From NCBI GenBank assembly GCA_965153455.1, contig OZ234502.1:15717495-15781494 (forward strand): 64,000 bases of DNA, written 5' to 3'. The first letter of the stretch is position 1; every line of letters starts with the position of its first letter. Made by a program: the position numbers and the translations under genes. Origin of the DNA: Sphagnum compactum. Its lineage: Eukaryota > Bryophyta > Sphagnopsida > Sphagnales. Below, one piece after another: positions 12,801 through 25,844 of the stretch. A model generated the notes under the pieces. It did not search any database and was not told the origin of the DNA. It worked only from the letters and a program-made list of their open reading frames with translations.

Positions 12801-14600
12801 ACTTGTGCATAGATACTTAACCATAAGTTGTCTTTGGGATTCCAAGAGTAAGGTACAAGTTCTTGAAACTTCATCATGTGTCATGTTGAACCCTTGTTTG
12901 ATGATCACTTTTAATATTAAATATTACATGAAGGTTTATTCAATAATTAAATGAAATTTGTTATATATTTATATATTTCAAAACATGTGAAATCATATTT
13001 ATAATTGAATATTTCACATATGAGATTTCATTTATTCACAAATTAGGTAATTAAATTATTTTAGTTCAATACAATCAAAATGGATGTTTTGACAAAACTA
13101 TTTAAAATTATTGTAATTGTTTTTACAATTGAAATTTTACAATTAAATATTATGCAATTATGAATTTCATTATTAAGTTTAATTTTAAAATTATATTTAA
13201 ATTCATGGTTTAAGTCAAATTATTTACAATGAATGCAACATCCTTGCATTTGAAATCAACATATAATTAAAAACAATTCCCACACAAATTTTAAAAGATT
13301 ACATTTGAGTTTTAAAATAAAAGTTTTGAATAATAAATTTTTTATATTTGATATCAAATTTTTAGCATAATTTATTATGAGATAATAAATTGACATCCAT
13401 TAATGTTTGTTAATCTTACATTAATTTCATTTAAGATATGTGAGATCATGTTACATTATGAAATCAAGATACATCATTTTGACCCCAATTTTCTTACTAT
13501 CATGTTGATGTGGACAATATTCATCGAATATATATTTTATTATACTAGGTTGACCTAGGGGTTCAATGATATTAGTTTGATGACTTTGTTGACAATTTGA
13601 CAATTTTCAAGATAGTGAAAAAACATATATTATTATTAAATTATTAGTTGGGCCACATTGTTAGCATATCAATGTGCTAGGTAAAAGTGATGCATCTTGT
13701 TGGCCTATGTGGCTGTGAGGTCATGTTTGGTCACAAGGCTTTGGGCATAGTTTTACTTGAAGAATGAATAATATCTATATCTTACCAACAAACTTTCTTA
13801 GATCCTAAAACAAAACTCATTGACAAAAAAATTAGTGCTAGCTTCCCAATGAACAATGTTTGTGCATGTAATCATTGCAAACTATGTGATGAATATTCAT
13901 CGATGGAAATATTTTGAATCCCATGATGAAATCAGATTTCATTTCACAAATCACTTCAAAGTTCAATACCTTGACAACTAAATAAAGACAAAATTCATCA
14001 TAGGATTGGAATATGGACTACTAGAATTAAAGTCCTTTACCTACTACCTTGTATGCTTACCTACCTCACAATCTCATGTCACTTATTTCCTTAATTTATA
14101 GAAGACAAATGTGCCACTTTAGTTCTTCTTCATTGTACTTTTATGAACGTTGCTAGCAATGTTGGCAAACTCTCCACCTGGGTGTGTGAAAATTGGCATT
14201 TTGGACTGCCGAATCAAAATTGATATACAAAATTAAGAACTAATCTCACAACTTGAACCAAGAACCGGGCTCAGACTAGAATCAGAACTGGCCCATAAAC
14301 CAAATTTCCCTAGGTTATGACTCTTCATTTTCTAAGAAAAAGGAATTAATTCTTAATTTATTTGACTAATTTAGAGCATGGCGTTAGAAATGCTGTTAGT
14401 ATGAGAAAAAATTAATGTCTATAAACTTTTTCATAATAAAATTTTGGGTGGGATGGGGGGGCAATTAAGAATGTAGTGATTTTAAGTTGATGTCAAACAC
14501 ATCAAATAGTTATTCATCTAGTCATATATGTGGCATGCACATTATGAATAGTTAGCATGCCGTAATCATGGAACATGACTATGCATAATTTGAGGTAAAA
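9866..14600. other. Long AT-rich intergenic stretch
   Basis: No gene, RNA or clear mobile element is recognised. AT content is very high from about 12900 to 13500. A short frame at 12711-12908 (-) has no family resemblance. The 3' end of gene 1 must lie in the first few hundred bases, but no unambiguous polyadenylation signal was picked. Confidence 0.5.
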
Positions 14601-14601
14601 T

Positions 14602-14677
14602 ATTATGACATGATACTACTCATAATCAGTAATCACGTAATGGTGATTACTGGTTATGAGTAGTATCATATCATAAT
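14602..14677. repeat. Near-perfect hairpin, 35-bp arms
   Basis: The left arm at 14602-14636 and the right arm at 14643-14677 are reverse complements with two mismatches, around a six-base loop (GTAATG). Weaker inverted similarity continues outward through AATTTGAG on both sides. It is likely a fold-back MITE remnant. No target duplication was identified. Confidence 0.85.
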
Positions 14678-15550
14678 TTCTACTCAAATTGTGGATAACA
14701 TTGAGTTATACAATCAAATGGAGACAAAAGGTGGAGCCATGTGAATCCATATGAACCTAATCTAATTATCATGCAACCATGAACATGGATTGAGAGCATG
14801 GTGATCACATGTCACTTTTTCTCATCCATAGTCATATACTAAACCATATGCTTGCAATAATACATCAATTGTGAGTTTAACAACTTTGTTACGTAGTCAT
14901 TTATTTCTCACTAGAAATTAGGTCCAAATAGTGCAACTTTGACATGCATCAAGGGCTAGATGGAGAGAGTACATCAGGGATGGGATCAGTAGTCATCATT
15001 TGTTAACAAGTTGTATGTGTGGTGCAAAAACTTTAGTCTTTGATGTGGTTGTTGTAAACTAGTACTTGTTTTATGATTCATTCAGATGCTATGGTCCACA
15101 TGTTATGACTACATGGATTTACATGGATGCTTTTGTGTCTAATTGACTGTGTGACCAACATAAGCTGGGAGCCCCACTGAAAAACTTTATATATCAAGTG
15201 CACTTGAAGGTTATATATGGTTATCTATCGATTGTAGAAGTTTAGATTTTCAAAGTCATAAATTGGTGGTAGCTGGATGAAGGTCTATGTGCTATGAGCA
15301 CATGGATTCACATGGATGTTTTTCTCTCCATTTGATTGTGTGAACAAGATACGGCCCAGTGAAACACTTGAAGTCAAGGGCACAAAAGGATCAACATTTT
15401 GAAAATGTGTACACATTGTGCACATTTGATGCCAACAAGAAAAAATTTTAAGTTGCAAAATTTAAATGTGCATCATATCAAGGACTCCCAAATGTTACAA
15501 GTTCTTGTTTTCATGTAATTACAAAGTCAAGGTGGATATGTGGATACCAG
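14678..15550. other. Intergenic, nothing recognised
   Basis: AT-rich sequence without supported genes. Two passages near 15100-15140 and 15295-15340 share the wording CACATGGATTCACATGGATG-like text and may be diverged copies of one short repeat. Confidence 0.4.
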
Positions 15551-15552
15551 TG

Positions 15553-15806
15553 TTTCTTTTACTGGTGAATTTTTGCAAAATTTTGACTTGAAAAGTATGA
15601 TTTTGACCTATTCAAAGGATTTTTCATGGGAAAAAATGACCCAAATTCGCCACATTTTGAAGATTTTTTTTTTCTTTCAAACTGCTGGATTTTGATGATA
15701 AGTTCCAGTAGGTAGCCATCCTTCTTTTTTTTTTGTACTTTCATAGATGTAACCAAATTTGGCTAAATTATTTGTTGGATGATCGTCACTTTGGCTACAT
15801 CATAAT
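15553..15806 (+). repeat. Dispersed ~280-bp repeat family S, copy A
   Basis: It starts TTTCTTTTACTGGTGAATTT and ends near TTTGGCTACATCATAAT. The order of landmarks (TATGATTTTGACC, AAAGGATTTTTCATG, CCAAATT-GCCA, a T-rich run, a GTAGCCA block, CCAAATTTGGC, CTTTGGCTACATC) matches the copy at 26460-26745. Other partial copies are at 24340-24600, 31200-31310 and, reversed, 60445-60545. It has no terminal inverted repeats that I can see and no coding capacity. It could be a SINE-type or other short non-autonomous element. Confidence 0.7.
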
Positions 15807-17290
15807 ATCCTTAAAAGATTTTTGACAGAGGAAAGAAAGTGATGTTTGATATTTGATTAGGTTGTATTGACAGTCCTTGCTAAACATGAGCATTAAAGGA
15901 AAAGTATATGGCGAAATGGTAAGCAGCAAATTGTCACATTCTTGTGTGGGAGATGCATATTGCTGACTTATAAATATTTGTGTAATTGTGGGAAACATGA
16001 TCCTCTCTATTGTTTGGGGAAGATAAGAGACAGAGGGTTCAACCTTGTACAGAGTGAACCAGCACAAAACAGTGCACCAGACCGGACAGTTTCAAATCTA
16101 GAGAGGAAGGCTTGTAGCCAAAAGAAGAGGTAAAACAGAATTTCCATGCTGTCTTCTATTACTGATAATAATTTGAACATAGTCTACACTGACTATAACA
16201 CAACCTTTCCCTGAATTGAACTACTCAAGGTCTCATTCTGAACCCTAAGGCTTAGATGAATCAGAACTCTCCGGAGTCACTCTCATTGAGCAATCAACTG
16301 ACTTCTTAATGGCATTATTTCACTCCCACACTCTCTGAATCCCAGAAGCTTTCACAAGGAAAGAATCTCAGCGCCACCCCCACATTCTAAAAAGTCGAAT
16401 ATCAATAATTTCTGTCGCAACCCCAGATAAAAAGACCGGCTGCAGATCCGAAATTTCAGAGCGCCAACCAAGGCACTCACTTCCTCCAACTGCCATTTCC
16501 AAACATCAAATTTTATCTCATTTGATACAATGCCAAATAGGAGATCACTCATGAATCCCCTGAATTCTTCATCATCTTCACCACCAGCCTATGATAAAAC
16601 TACTATATCGAACATTGTATCTCCAACGCAACGAAATTGTGATAAACAAACCTACACACATAGAACATTCATCTCTAGATGCGTTCTAAAAACACACACC
16701 GACCCTTAAATCTGGCTTGAAGGAAAAATACTTAGATCTTTCAAGTCCTAGCTCAAAGCTTTGCTGATGGCTTCTTGTTGACCTCTTTCAAATAGCAGAA
16801 AATCCACATCCTCCCACAATTCCAGCCAACCAATTGCAACCAAAATTCAGTGATCTGCCATGAAGAGCCAAAAACATTCCTGATGAGCTTGCAATTTATT
16901 TTCTAAAACAAGGAGAATAGAGCGCTCATATTCTTTCTCCTTTATTGGCAAAACATCACACACGAAAAACAAAAGAAACTATTTGAAACAAAACATGATC
17001 AATGTGATCAATAATGCTTATGGTGGTCTTTGAACTGCTGGATTAGGGTAGTAACTTTTGAAGCTTTTGTTTTAGGGCTTCCTTTGAGGTCACAGGCTTA
17101 GTACCTAGTTAACATTTTCTCATTTCTTGCATACAATGTTGCCTACAATGTGGTGGCTGACAATGGTGGTGAAGGAACACAAGAATGAAGTTGAAGCTAC
17201 ACCAAACATGTATGAGGAGGTTTGGAACATGCATGCATGTGGCTAACTTTGATGGGGTTGTTGCTATGTTGTACTAAACTGCATTTTGCA
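15807..17290. other. Intergenic; somewhat less AT-rich at 16030-16900
   Basis: The region 16030-16900 is less AT-rich than its surroundings and has short frames on both strands (15942-16133 +, 16352-16552 -). None shows a family motif or a credible exon structure. It could be an old gene fragment or a low-copy non-coding sequence. Confidence 0.35.
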
Positions 17291-17367
17291 AAGTAAGGCC
17301 TTAGGAGTGGGGCATTCCAATAAAGAGGGCTCAAGCTTCAGGAATGTACCACTCCAAGGGCCTTATT
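17291..17367. repeat. Imperfect palindrome, about 27-bp arms
   Basis: The left arm at 17291-17318 and right arm at 17341-17367 are reverse complements with a few differences (AAGTAAGGCC...GGCATTCC against GGAATGTACC...GGCCTTATT), separated by about 22 bases. A likely fold-back element remnant. Confidence 0.65.
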
Positions 17368-19108
17368 CGATGGAAAACCCAAGGCATCATTTCTAACATT
17401 GAACATTGCCTTGCATTAAAAAAGAATTTAGAGTACAAATCAAGAAGATCATTTATGGTAACTCCTTACTCACAAACACACATAAAACGAACCCCCTAAA
17501 ATAAGAATTCTTATAAATTACATGTCATGCCAAGCATTCTTTCATGTATGGTGCCCTATTATGAAACAATGGTCAAGTTGTTATGGTGTTGTAAGCCAAT
17601 GTAGTTCACTTGCAAGCTTTTTATCCGAATACAGCTTGCACTATTCCTTTCGTTTTCTTTTGAAATATGATTTGATTTTTGGAGTCAATAATTGTGATTC
17701 ATCAATTGAAAAATTATGAAAAAATGTGGATGTATTTCATTAACCCAATCCACCATGGGACGTGAAAAGTCAGTCATATTTTTAAATTAATCCTTTTGAG
17801 GAGCATTATAGCATGTGCATATTACAAGTTCAAATTGAGTTTCACAAGCATGGTTTTTTTTTCTCAGATTTTTCAAGTAGGCTTAGTGACGAGGATCCCC
17901 ATGCCAAACGGATGTAACAATAAATGGTGACAATTTATGTGGGAAAATAGATTTTTTTGAAAACCTTGTTGCAACTGACGACTTAACTATACTACCTAGG
18001 TCTAGATATGTCAATTTCTATTTTATTTTATTCCGAGAAATGGCAAAGAAAACTTTGAAACCATCAATTTTCATGTTTCTTTTACTTTTCTGAAAAAAAA
18101 ATCACCAAGTTGTGAAAATTCACCATAAAAAAACACCATTCACACATTGAATTAAAGCCTGAACTTCATCCAAATTATAGATTACAAGCCATTGCTGCTG
18201 TTTGAGTTACTTTATAATGGTGCATTCACATTTGAAGTTAAATAAATGTTAAATGAAAATCTAGGTGGCATCCTAGGTGGCACTCAATGTTAAATGGCCG
18301 ATAGTTCAATGTTAAGTGAATGTGAGTTTAAGATAATATTTTCACAATAAGTAATTTCCAGTCTTAAACGACTAGTATGGTGATAATGGACTTAACACTA
18401 AAGACCCTAACACCAAGTGTGAAGTTACCTTTAGTGAGTCAGCTTGTACTTGTGTGAATCAAAGAGGCAAAGGTGCTTGTGTTTCCCTCAAATAATCAGC
18501 CTCGCATTGAATGAAGAGGGCAGATGAGAGCCTCAGAGCCTCACTAAATGAAGCTCACTCACGACTACAAAGGATCTGGAGTCTAGAGTCCGGACTTTGT
18601 AGTTGTAATCCCAAAACAGACAAGAAGCTCATGATCTCATCCTTTTGTCTCTGTCAACAACAGCCCTATTAAACACATTTGGCGAGAGATGAAGTTGCAG
18701 AGGGGCAGCTGGGTAAACTATAATCGACGCGGAAGAATATGAGGGCCCAAAGGGATTGAATGTGGCAGGTGGAGAAAGATACTGACGCGCTCTTGGCACA
18801 TTAGGTCCTGTTAGGGTTGGGCTTGCATGGTCCTGTGAGACTACTCCTGAAATTGCAGCTTGCTGTCGGTCTGCTTATCAGTGTCTAGCTTCTGACAGGT
18901 TCCTTGACCAGCTTCTGACCAGCTTCTAAATAGTTTCATTCATAATTATATTGCACCCTCATTTCCTTGCAGCACCCACCATCATGTCAGATTTGTAGTA
19001 TCTGTGTGTATGTAGCCAAGGCAAATTCAAGCTATCTTCAAGCTTCGAAGATGAACTTTCAAGTATAACAGGAACTCAGACATCGTGACGTCAATCTGTG
19101 GTAGCTAC
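17368..19108. other. Intergenic, nothing recognised
   Basis: AT-rich to about 18430, then less so until 19100. A short direct repeat containing CTAGGTGGCAnC lies at 18264-18284, and GACCAGCTTCTGA occurs in slightly varied forms near 18890-18930. No supported gene. Confidence 0.4.
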
Positions 19109-21265
19109 CAGTGTTTGGTCGGCCGTATAGGACTGTGCATTAGTATCATCAGTGAACACTGGTACATGGACCCTATCAAGGTGGGTATTACCTGAGGCAA
19201 TACCAACCTGAGCCTTGTACTAGTGCTGGCCTGGTAGTGATTTGTATTGGCAGGTTTTCTGGTTTGGAGTGTTAAATCTAAGGGTTTAGGTTTTGTGATC
19301 TGGACCTAAACTGAAATTTGGCAACACCCTTTTGGTAGCATCGACACAAGAACTGGACGAAGGAAATAGCCTTTCGCTAGATCAATAATCAAAATGGGAA
19401 CCTTGAATAATAAATTTTGAACATAAGTTCAGATTTTTTGGATAAGCACGCTGATTTTTTTGAAAAGTTGACAAGCAAGTTGAAATAGGTATTTGATCAG
19501 TTTTAACTAGTTGTGAAATTCCATACCTATATAATCCTCAATTTTGATTTATTGTAAATCTTTGTACCTATATAATCTCCAATTTGCAAAAAGTGGAATC
19601 AGACCCAGTTCAAGTCTTGAACTGGACCTTGAAGTCCCTGAATTTAGAAATGTGCCAAAAATGAAATCATGGGGTCCAGAATATTGAAGAATAGAGCTCA
19701 AACTTGCACCTAGAGAGCCTACCAAAGCAATTTTTAGTGTCAAAACTGAGACAGGAATTTCTCTTAGAAAGGAAGAATTAATTGACCAACACTGTTAGGG
19801 ACCTGAGAGCATCTCCACCAACGCTCAGTATGTGGCATTGGTAGTATATACTTAGTATTGGACTAGATATAACATTGGTACATGGTAATACACATTGGTA
19901 CATGGCTGGTATTGCCATGTACTGTTGTTATATCTATTTCAATACCAAGTATATACTTACCTCATACAAGCTGAAACTCAGTCTTGGACCCAATACCAGG
20001 ACCAGGCAGGTGTGTTCAAAAGTCGATAGTACGAGATGAGGACAAGTGACACCAAGGATTTGCAAGGCACCTGGTACTATAAAAAACACCTTAGGCGCTT
20101 GCTGCCTAAAGAGGCAACAATTCCTTACTGTAAGGAATTGTGAGTGTAGTTGTAATCCCATCTCCAAGTGGATTGATCTTTTCTCATTGGTAAGTATAAC
20201 TGCACAGAAAGCATGGCATTACATCATGCCTTCCTAGATTTTAATGCATCTAAGAGTATGCCCAAAAGCAGCAGTAAATTGTCCTTTACAGAACCTTTTG
20301 GATGAAGATGTACAGAAAAACACAGTGAACCTTCTTTGGGCTGGTAAATATGTTGGCAGTGCCCTGCAAGAGCACCTGCCGTTGGAAATGACTCTCTCTC
20401 AGCAATGAATGACTGTCTCTCATTGACCAACTACAATCAGAGTCTCTCATTTTTTTCTGTCCATCTTTTCTGCTTCATGGGTGGCGATTGGGGAGAAACT
20501 AAACAGTGCACTCTGGATGTGCCAAATACTGATAGAGGGCTGCCCCTCGCCATGCTGTAACTTTTAAGCCTTATCAAAGAACAGCACTTAAAGGTACTTT
20601 CTTGGTCCCTAGTACTGGGGACTAGTTATTGTTTTACAGTTTGTATTTTCCTTCACCCATTGCCACACATAATAAGAGATCTTAATGGGGCAGAGATCCA
20701 TCAATAAAAAATTCAGCATTCGATGAACATTGGGGAAGGCTTCTGTCCAAGAATATCAGTGTAAACTGTAAACCCCTGAACCCAAAGACGGATGGAAGTT
20801 TATCATTTGTTCAACCTGTGTATCGAACTTGGCCTGAAGTTAACAAAGTGAAACTTTGCAGCATTCTGTGCAGTACTGTCTAGGATGTGGTTGCAGACAA
20901 TGTTGTGGACAGTCTAATCCAACAGCCTTGTGTGATTGGCACAGTAAGTTATTGCCCGTGCAAGAGCTTGTTATCGGCATTGGTCTGGTATTGCCAGCTG
21001 ATCAAAAGCCGATACCAGACCACTGGTCACCAGTTCATCCTGGTTTCACAAACTTTTTTTTTCCTCCCCATAAGAGGCTGGTACTGGTCTGGTCCCCCTT
21101 CAAAAAACTACTGGTATAAAACTGGTAAAAGGCTGGTAATACCTTAAGTACCTACCAGACGGGTATTGGTATAAGGCTGATATTGCCTCAGCTCATTCAG
21201 ACTGGTAGGGTCTTTGCTACCAGTCCTGACACCAAGCACCATGCCTATATACCAGACCAACATTG
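19109..21265. mobile_element. Probable hAT-like non-autonomous element, about 2.2 kb
   Basis: The left end starts CAGTGTTTGGTC and the reverse complement of the right end starts CAATGTTGGTC, both of the YARNG form usual for hAT transposons, and both reach ATAGG about 20 bases in. Inside, the left block GGACCCTATCA then TGAGGCAATACCAACCT is matched in inverted order by AGACCCTACCA then TGAGGCAATATCAGCCT on the right. No transposase frame is visible. The eight flanking bases on each side do not match, so either the ends are slightly misplaced or the duplication has decayed. A fold-back at 19841-19972 appears nested inside. Confidence 0.55.
19841..19972. repeat. Fold-back with about 55-bp arms
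   Basis: The left half, from GGTAGTATATACTTAGTATT through TAGATATAACA and GTACATGG, is the imperfect reverse complement of the right half, which ends CCAAGTATATACTTACC. A stretch just upstream (19810-19838) resembles the family P MITE end, GAGCATCTCCACCAACGCTC followed by AGTATGTG, but no matching right end or TAA duplication was found. Confidence 0.7.
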
Positions 21266-23739
21266 GTTGTGAGGTCACAATGTTGGTGACCTCAAGATTA
21301 CCCATAATGCAAGATGATAAAGACCCCCTAATGAGTTAAAGTTGTCCAACACATTTTCAGGCTTGTGTTTTTATGCCTTTTTTCCTCTTCTCTTGCATGA
21401 TTTTTGTGCCAAAAAACCATGCGGCATGGTTCTACTTGCTCTAGAGGTGTTGCAAAAATATTTATACATCTTCTGTTTTGCACATTGTTCTATTGTCTGA
21501 CATGGATGTTAAACCCAACACCTTTGAAGAGAGTGAAAATACTTACAATCAACATAGTTTTTTGAACGGAGCCTTTCACATTAAAATTTTGTTGCACAAT
21601 TTGTTGCAACTAAAACAAATGTCATGACTCATAAGTCCATATCAACTTGATGTGAAGGCATGGAGTCTGGACTCTAGATAAGAACAAATTTCATTATAGC
21701 CACAAAGGAAGTAGGACAAAAATTAGAAGTAATGTGCTATTATAAATACACAATGAATACAAAAATAAAATCCCTATGCATAAACATATTAAAATACCAA
21801 CTAGATTACAAGCTTTAGGCTTTAAAAAAACATGTTGCCCTAAATAAGTCAATAAGTTAGATGATAGTGAATAAGATCCTTCATGGAATTATCTCTTTGA
21901 ACAATGTGGATCATTAGGCTTGCTTTAAACAAATTGTACCCTTCTTACCCAATTGCTGCAAAGACCCACCCTAAAGATTTAATCACATGGTACAACTTAC
22001 ACAAACATCCTTTCTCTTGGAACCCAAGTTACATGATTCCAAATGCTTCTATCACCAACTTCCCAATCCAACCTTCTCAACCACAACACTCAATCACAAC
22101 ATTTTAATTGAACCTAATGCATTAAACCCTTGTCATCAATGACACTTTTAACCTATGGCAAGTGAGCATGCAACATAAAAAGGAAGGACCAAATAATCCC
22201 ACATGTTGTATTGAATGGTCACACCATTGCTCATTTTTATTTAGTGTAAAATAAGGTCAAACCATTCAAACCTTATGACAAAATCATAGAGCTTTGCATA
22301 GGGTTGAGCATTGTCAACCAAGAAATGCACCTGAAAAAGCTCATTAGGAGTCTTTAGCTTCTTCCACCGGTAATATCCAACCCAATTAGTGCAATTGCAA
22401 GAATCTCAGATGCCAAATCAGTACAAGCTTCTTGCTCTAAGATTGTTTTTGCTCTCAGGTTTGAAAAGATCCATATGATTGAGAAGTTCAGAAATTTTGG
22501 GGTTGACACAAAATGTGATTTGCAGAAAGAGGTCTAAAACAAAACTTGAATGAGTAACAGAACTGGCTTAAGTTGGCCACCTCAATGGCATAGATTGTGC
22601 AATGAGAATTTGTCTAGTGAAGCTCAAGTGCCAACTACATTTACATTAAAGAGTTGTTAAATTTAACGTTAGGTTAATTGGATCAATGAAGGTTGTCGTA
22701 TAGATAGGCTGGTGAGCGAACACCTAAGAATTCAATGTAGCTTGACTCCTCACACATTGTTCCTTCGCTTCTGAAGCTTGAAGAACATTTGTAGCCCTTC
22801 CTAGAGCTTTGAACTCCACAGAAATTGCTTAACTCTACAAAGTAATGAGGGAAGATATGGGGTGTTTGGTGTAAGGGGTTTCAATGTTCGGCGATGGATG
22901 AATTAAAACAGATTAAGATTTTGCACTTAAAATCTTTCATGTTTCATCTTTGCCTCTGGGGTAGAAAGAAGTTTAGTAAAGCCCTAGTTGACGCGCCCAT
23001 CTGGTCTTTAATAATTCAAAACAGACTACAAATGGGGAAGATATGGGTCTGGAACAGAATACGGTTTAGAGCTATTTTTCCAAAATGTTTGATCCAAACT
23101 ATCACTCATCTCTTCCTGTGTTTTCTGCATTGCTCCTTTTAGGTCACCTTAAGTTTTTGGGTGGGCTCTTACATTTTTATAAGGGCCTGTCGTTTTTTCC
23201 ATTGTGCTTTAGATATTTGCTGAGCAGTCCTTAGGCACAATAAGGCCCTCGAATGGGTGCATTATCAGAATTCAATGCTGCCCTCATGGGTGGGTGCCTT
23301 ATTCTGGTAAGTCCCTCATCTGTGGGCCTTACTTACCAACTAAAGAACCGCTAAAAATTTTCTAGTGTAATTGGTGGGCACCTTACAATCAATAACATTG
23401 CCTCAAAAGAGGATGGCACCTTAGTACCTTATTGTAAGGTTCCTCAAAACAACAGCAAAGGTTGCTTACAAATAAGGTCGGTCATCGTGTATCCTACTCC
23501 ATGTTTGTCTTTCATTACTATAGTTACTATAGTTATCTTTCCGACAAATTTGGAAGCTTGTATCACATAGAGGACAATTTTGTATCCCACAAATGATTCA
23601 CTCTTATTTTGATAATTCACGTGCCGTAGGGCTTTACCCTCTCATGTAAACATTTCATGCACAATCCAAAAAAAAAAAAAAGATTTTACGTGGTTGATTG
23701 GACTTTCCCACCAGAACCACTCACCCACTATATTAATAA
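21266..23739. other. Intergenic, nothing recognised
   Basis: Short frames such as 21904-22107 and 22894-23142 have no family motifs. Several GGGTGGGTGCCTTA-like phrases around 23160-23420 occur in both orientations and may be a decayed inverted-repeat element. No supported gene. Confidence 0.4.
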
Positions 23740-23748
23740 TATTAATAC

Positions 23749-23962
23749 GGAAATTTTTTAATTCACACCTTTTTTGGTTAAATTCACACCCTTTCTTTCA
23801 CGCAAGTGTGGGGTCTGTGGTCAATCAGGGCACAACTCGAGAACTTGCCTGCAGAAGTAATTGAACTGATAAAGGAACATACTCTTAAAGTTTAAACTAC
23901 ATAAAATCGGACGCGCGAAGGGTGTTAATTTAACCAAAAAAGGTGTGAACTAAAAAAATTCC
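23749..23962. mobile_element. Mutator-like MITE with 9-bp target duplication
   Basis: The 214-bp element is flanked by the identical nonamer TATTAATAC at 23740-23748 and 23963-23971. It starts GGAAATTTTTTAATTCACAC and ends with the reverse complement of nearly the same sequence; the inverted ends extend about 45 bp through CCTTTTTTGGTTAAATT and CACCCTT with few mismatches. A 9-bp duplication with ends starting in G is the signature of Mutator-like elements. There is no open frame, so it is non-autonomous. The high end-to-end similarity suggests it is relatively young. Confidence 0.88.
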
Positions 23963-24339
23963 TATTAATACTCAAGAATTAATATTCAAGAATGATTATT
24001 AGTTGAATATTTAATTCTTGAATATTAGTTGGCACTTTGACAACTGGTAGATTTTGGCAGGTGTCACTGTTCTGCTAATGACTGCCGTGATGAACAGAAA
24101 ACATTATTTTAAGGAATGTGCTTTGACTTGAGTTCTCACAATGGTGGAGCTTTAATTAGGGAAGGAGCTTGCTTGCTTGGTTCTATGACCATTTGTTTTT
24201 CTTGTGCCTAAGACAAGGACTACAAGCCCATCATGCCCAAAAGACCCCCACCACTCCCACTGCCTTCGGCACAGGCACATGGTATTTAAGTTGGTTCACT
24301 TTATTTCTGTTCTATAATATTTAGCCCCAATTTACTGTT

Positions 24340-24600
24340 TTTTTAAAAAAATTGGCGAATTTCCGCTTTCTATCCGCATGACAAATATGATTTTGATCTA
24401 TACAAAAGAATTTGTCTCTAACAAAATGGACCAAATTAGCCACATTTCAAGGGGAAATTTTTCCAAATTGCCAGATTTTTCTTTTGGGTGCTCACAATGT
24501 CACAACTTTGTCTACATTACTGACAGTGATTTTTTGTTTTGTCCGACGAAAAAATAATTGGACAAAAAAATGGGCAATATTTTGGGCGAATTTTTTTTTC
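24340..24600 (+). repeat. Dispersed repeat family S, copy B (diverged, partial)
   Basis: It aligns with the first half of copy C at 26460-26745: ATTGGCGAATTTCCGC, AAATATGATTTTGATCTATAC, AAATGGACCAAATTAGCCA and AAATTGCCAGATTTTTC occur in the same order. The second half is not clear. Confidence 0.5.
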
Positions 24601-25057
24601 TAATTTGAATTCAACTAATTTTGCTATTTTTTTGGGAAAAGTCACCAGCTTTTCCATATTGCAAAATTGAAAAAAAAATCAAAAATTGAAAATAAAAATA
24701 AAAAAATTGCACTGACCATAGTGTAGACATTGCATTAATGCAACCCCACTGACAAATTTGACAAATTTTCATGAGAGAGAGTCATTCATCAGCCCTACAC
24801 CTCAAGGTAGGTGGTCGTTACCTACACCACATGGGGAGCCCACCACTATGGTGCTGACACACAGCTGCTTCTTGGCTGTAAAAAGCATTGCAGGGCTCTA
24901 AGGGTGCTTTTGCATTTAGGGTTATGTCTACACCTACAGGTCCAATATATTGCCAAACTTTCACAATATAGAATTGCTATATAGAGCGGGTGTACATCAA
25001 AGGAAGGCACCTAGACTCGAAGCAAATGGTCGGAGAGGTTGGGACTTTCATTATTTC

Positions 25058-25455
25058 CAGCCAGAGTGAACCAACAGCCACCAGCACACCATCATGAGAA
25101 GCTCCCTACAACTCACTTGTGGATGAACCCAAATAGAGTTCACATCAGGTTTCACCTTGGGTAACTTATCCTGTATACCATAGTACCCTAGGTAAGTAGG
25201 TAGGTAGGTAAGAAAATAGGACCATAGGTAAGTAGGTAGGAAAATGGATGCTTACTAACTAAGTACATGCATATGTAGATGATTAATATGTAGGTATGAG
25301 CCAATGGGTTGATGGTAGGTAGCTAGTTAAAAAGGTAGCAAATTTAACCATGGTTGTTAGCTAAGGAACTGAGCCTCAATGAAAAAGTGTTTCCTGTCCA
25401 CCTACCATCCATCCATCCTCATCCTGTGCTGGTGGCTGGTGGTTCTCTCTGGCCC
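25058..25455. mobile_element. Inverted-repeat element E, copy 2 (opposite orientation to copy 1)
   Basis: The reverse complement of the right end (GGCCAGAGAGAACCACC, then GGATGGATGGATGG, GACAGGAAACA, and the TTAGCTAACAACCATGG block) follows the left part of copy 1 at 931-1316 in order. The left end (CCAGAGTGAACCAACAGCC) is its inverted partner. The interior contains a GTAGGTAGGTAG simple repeat at about 25195-25240, comparable with the TAGGTAGGTA palindrome in copy 1. It is more diverged than copy 1. Confidence 0.6.
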
Positions 25456-25844
25456 TTTCTTTTCTGGCAATTGTGTACTGGAGTCACTGGTCCTCAGCAC
25501 CAGAGGGTCCATGTGCAATCACACACTTCCATCCTGTTTCAATGCTGGTGGCAGATTGATAGTTTCTCAAGGTCTTTATGTTAAGTGTATCCATTTGGTG
25601 TATGACCATATGATCTCATCATATGATAAGTCATACAGATTTTTAAATACCTTACTGTGATGTGCTCCATCTTGATGATCTCATGTTCCCTCTGTTTTCA
25701 GTCTGAATTATCTGCTCTTATTTGGTTGGTGCTATCTTATGACAAACATAAGCCAAATGAAAGAATGTTCTGGGGCTTGTATTTTTCTCCACTGAATGAA
25801 ATGTGGTTCCCTCTAGTGTTGGGTGGGTAGTTTGATTTTGTTAG

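Noticed and set aside
19806-19838. Possible third copy of the family P MITE end
   Set aside because: The opening phrase matches, but there is no flanking TAA and no matching right end.
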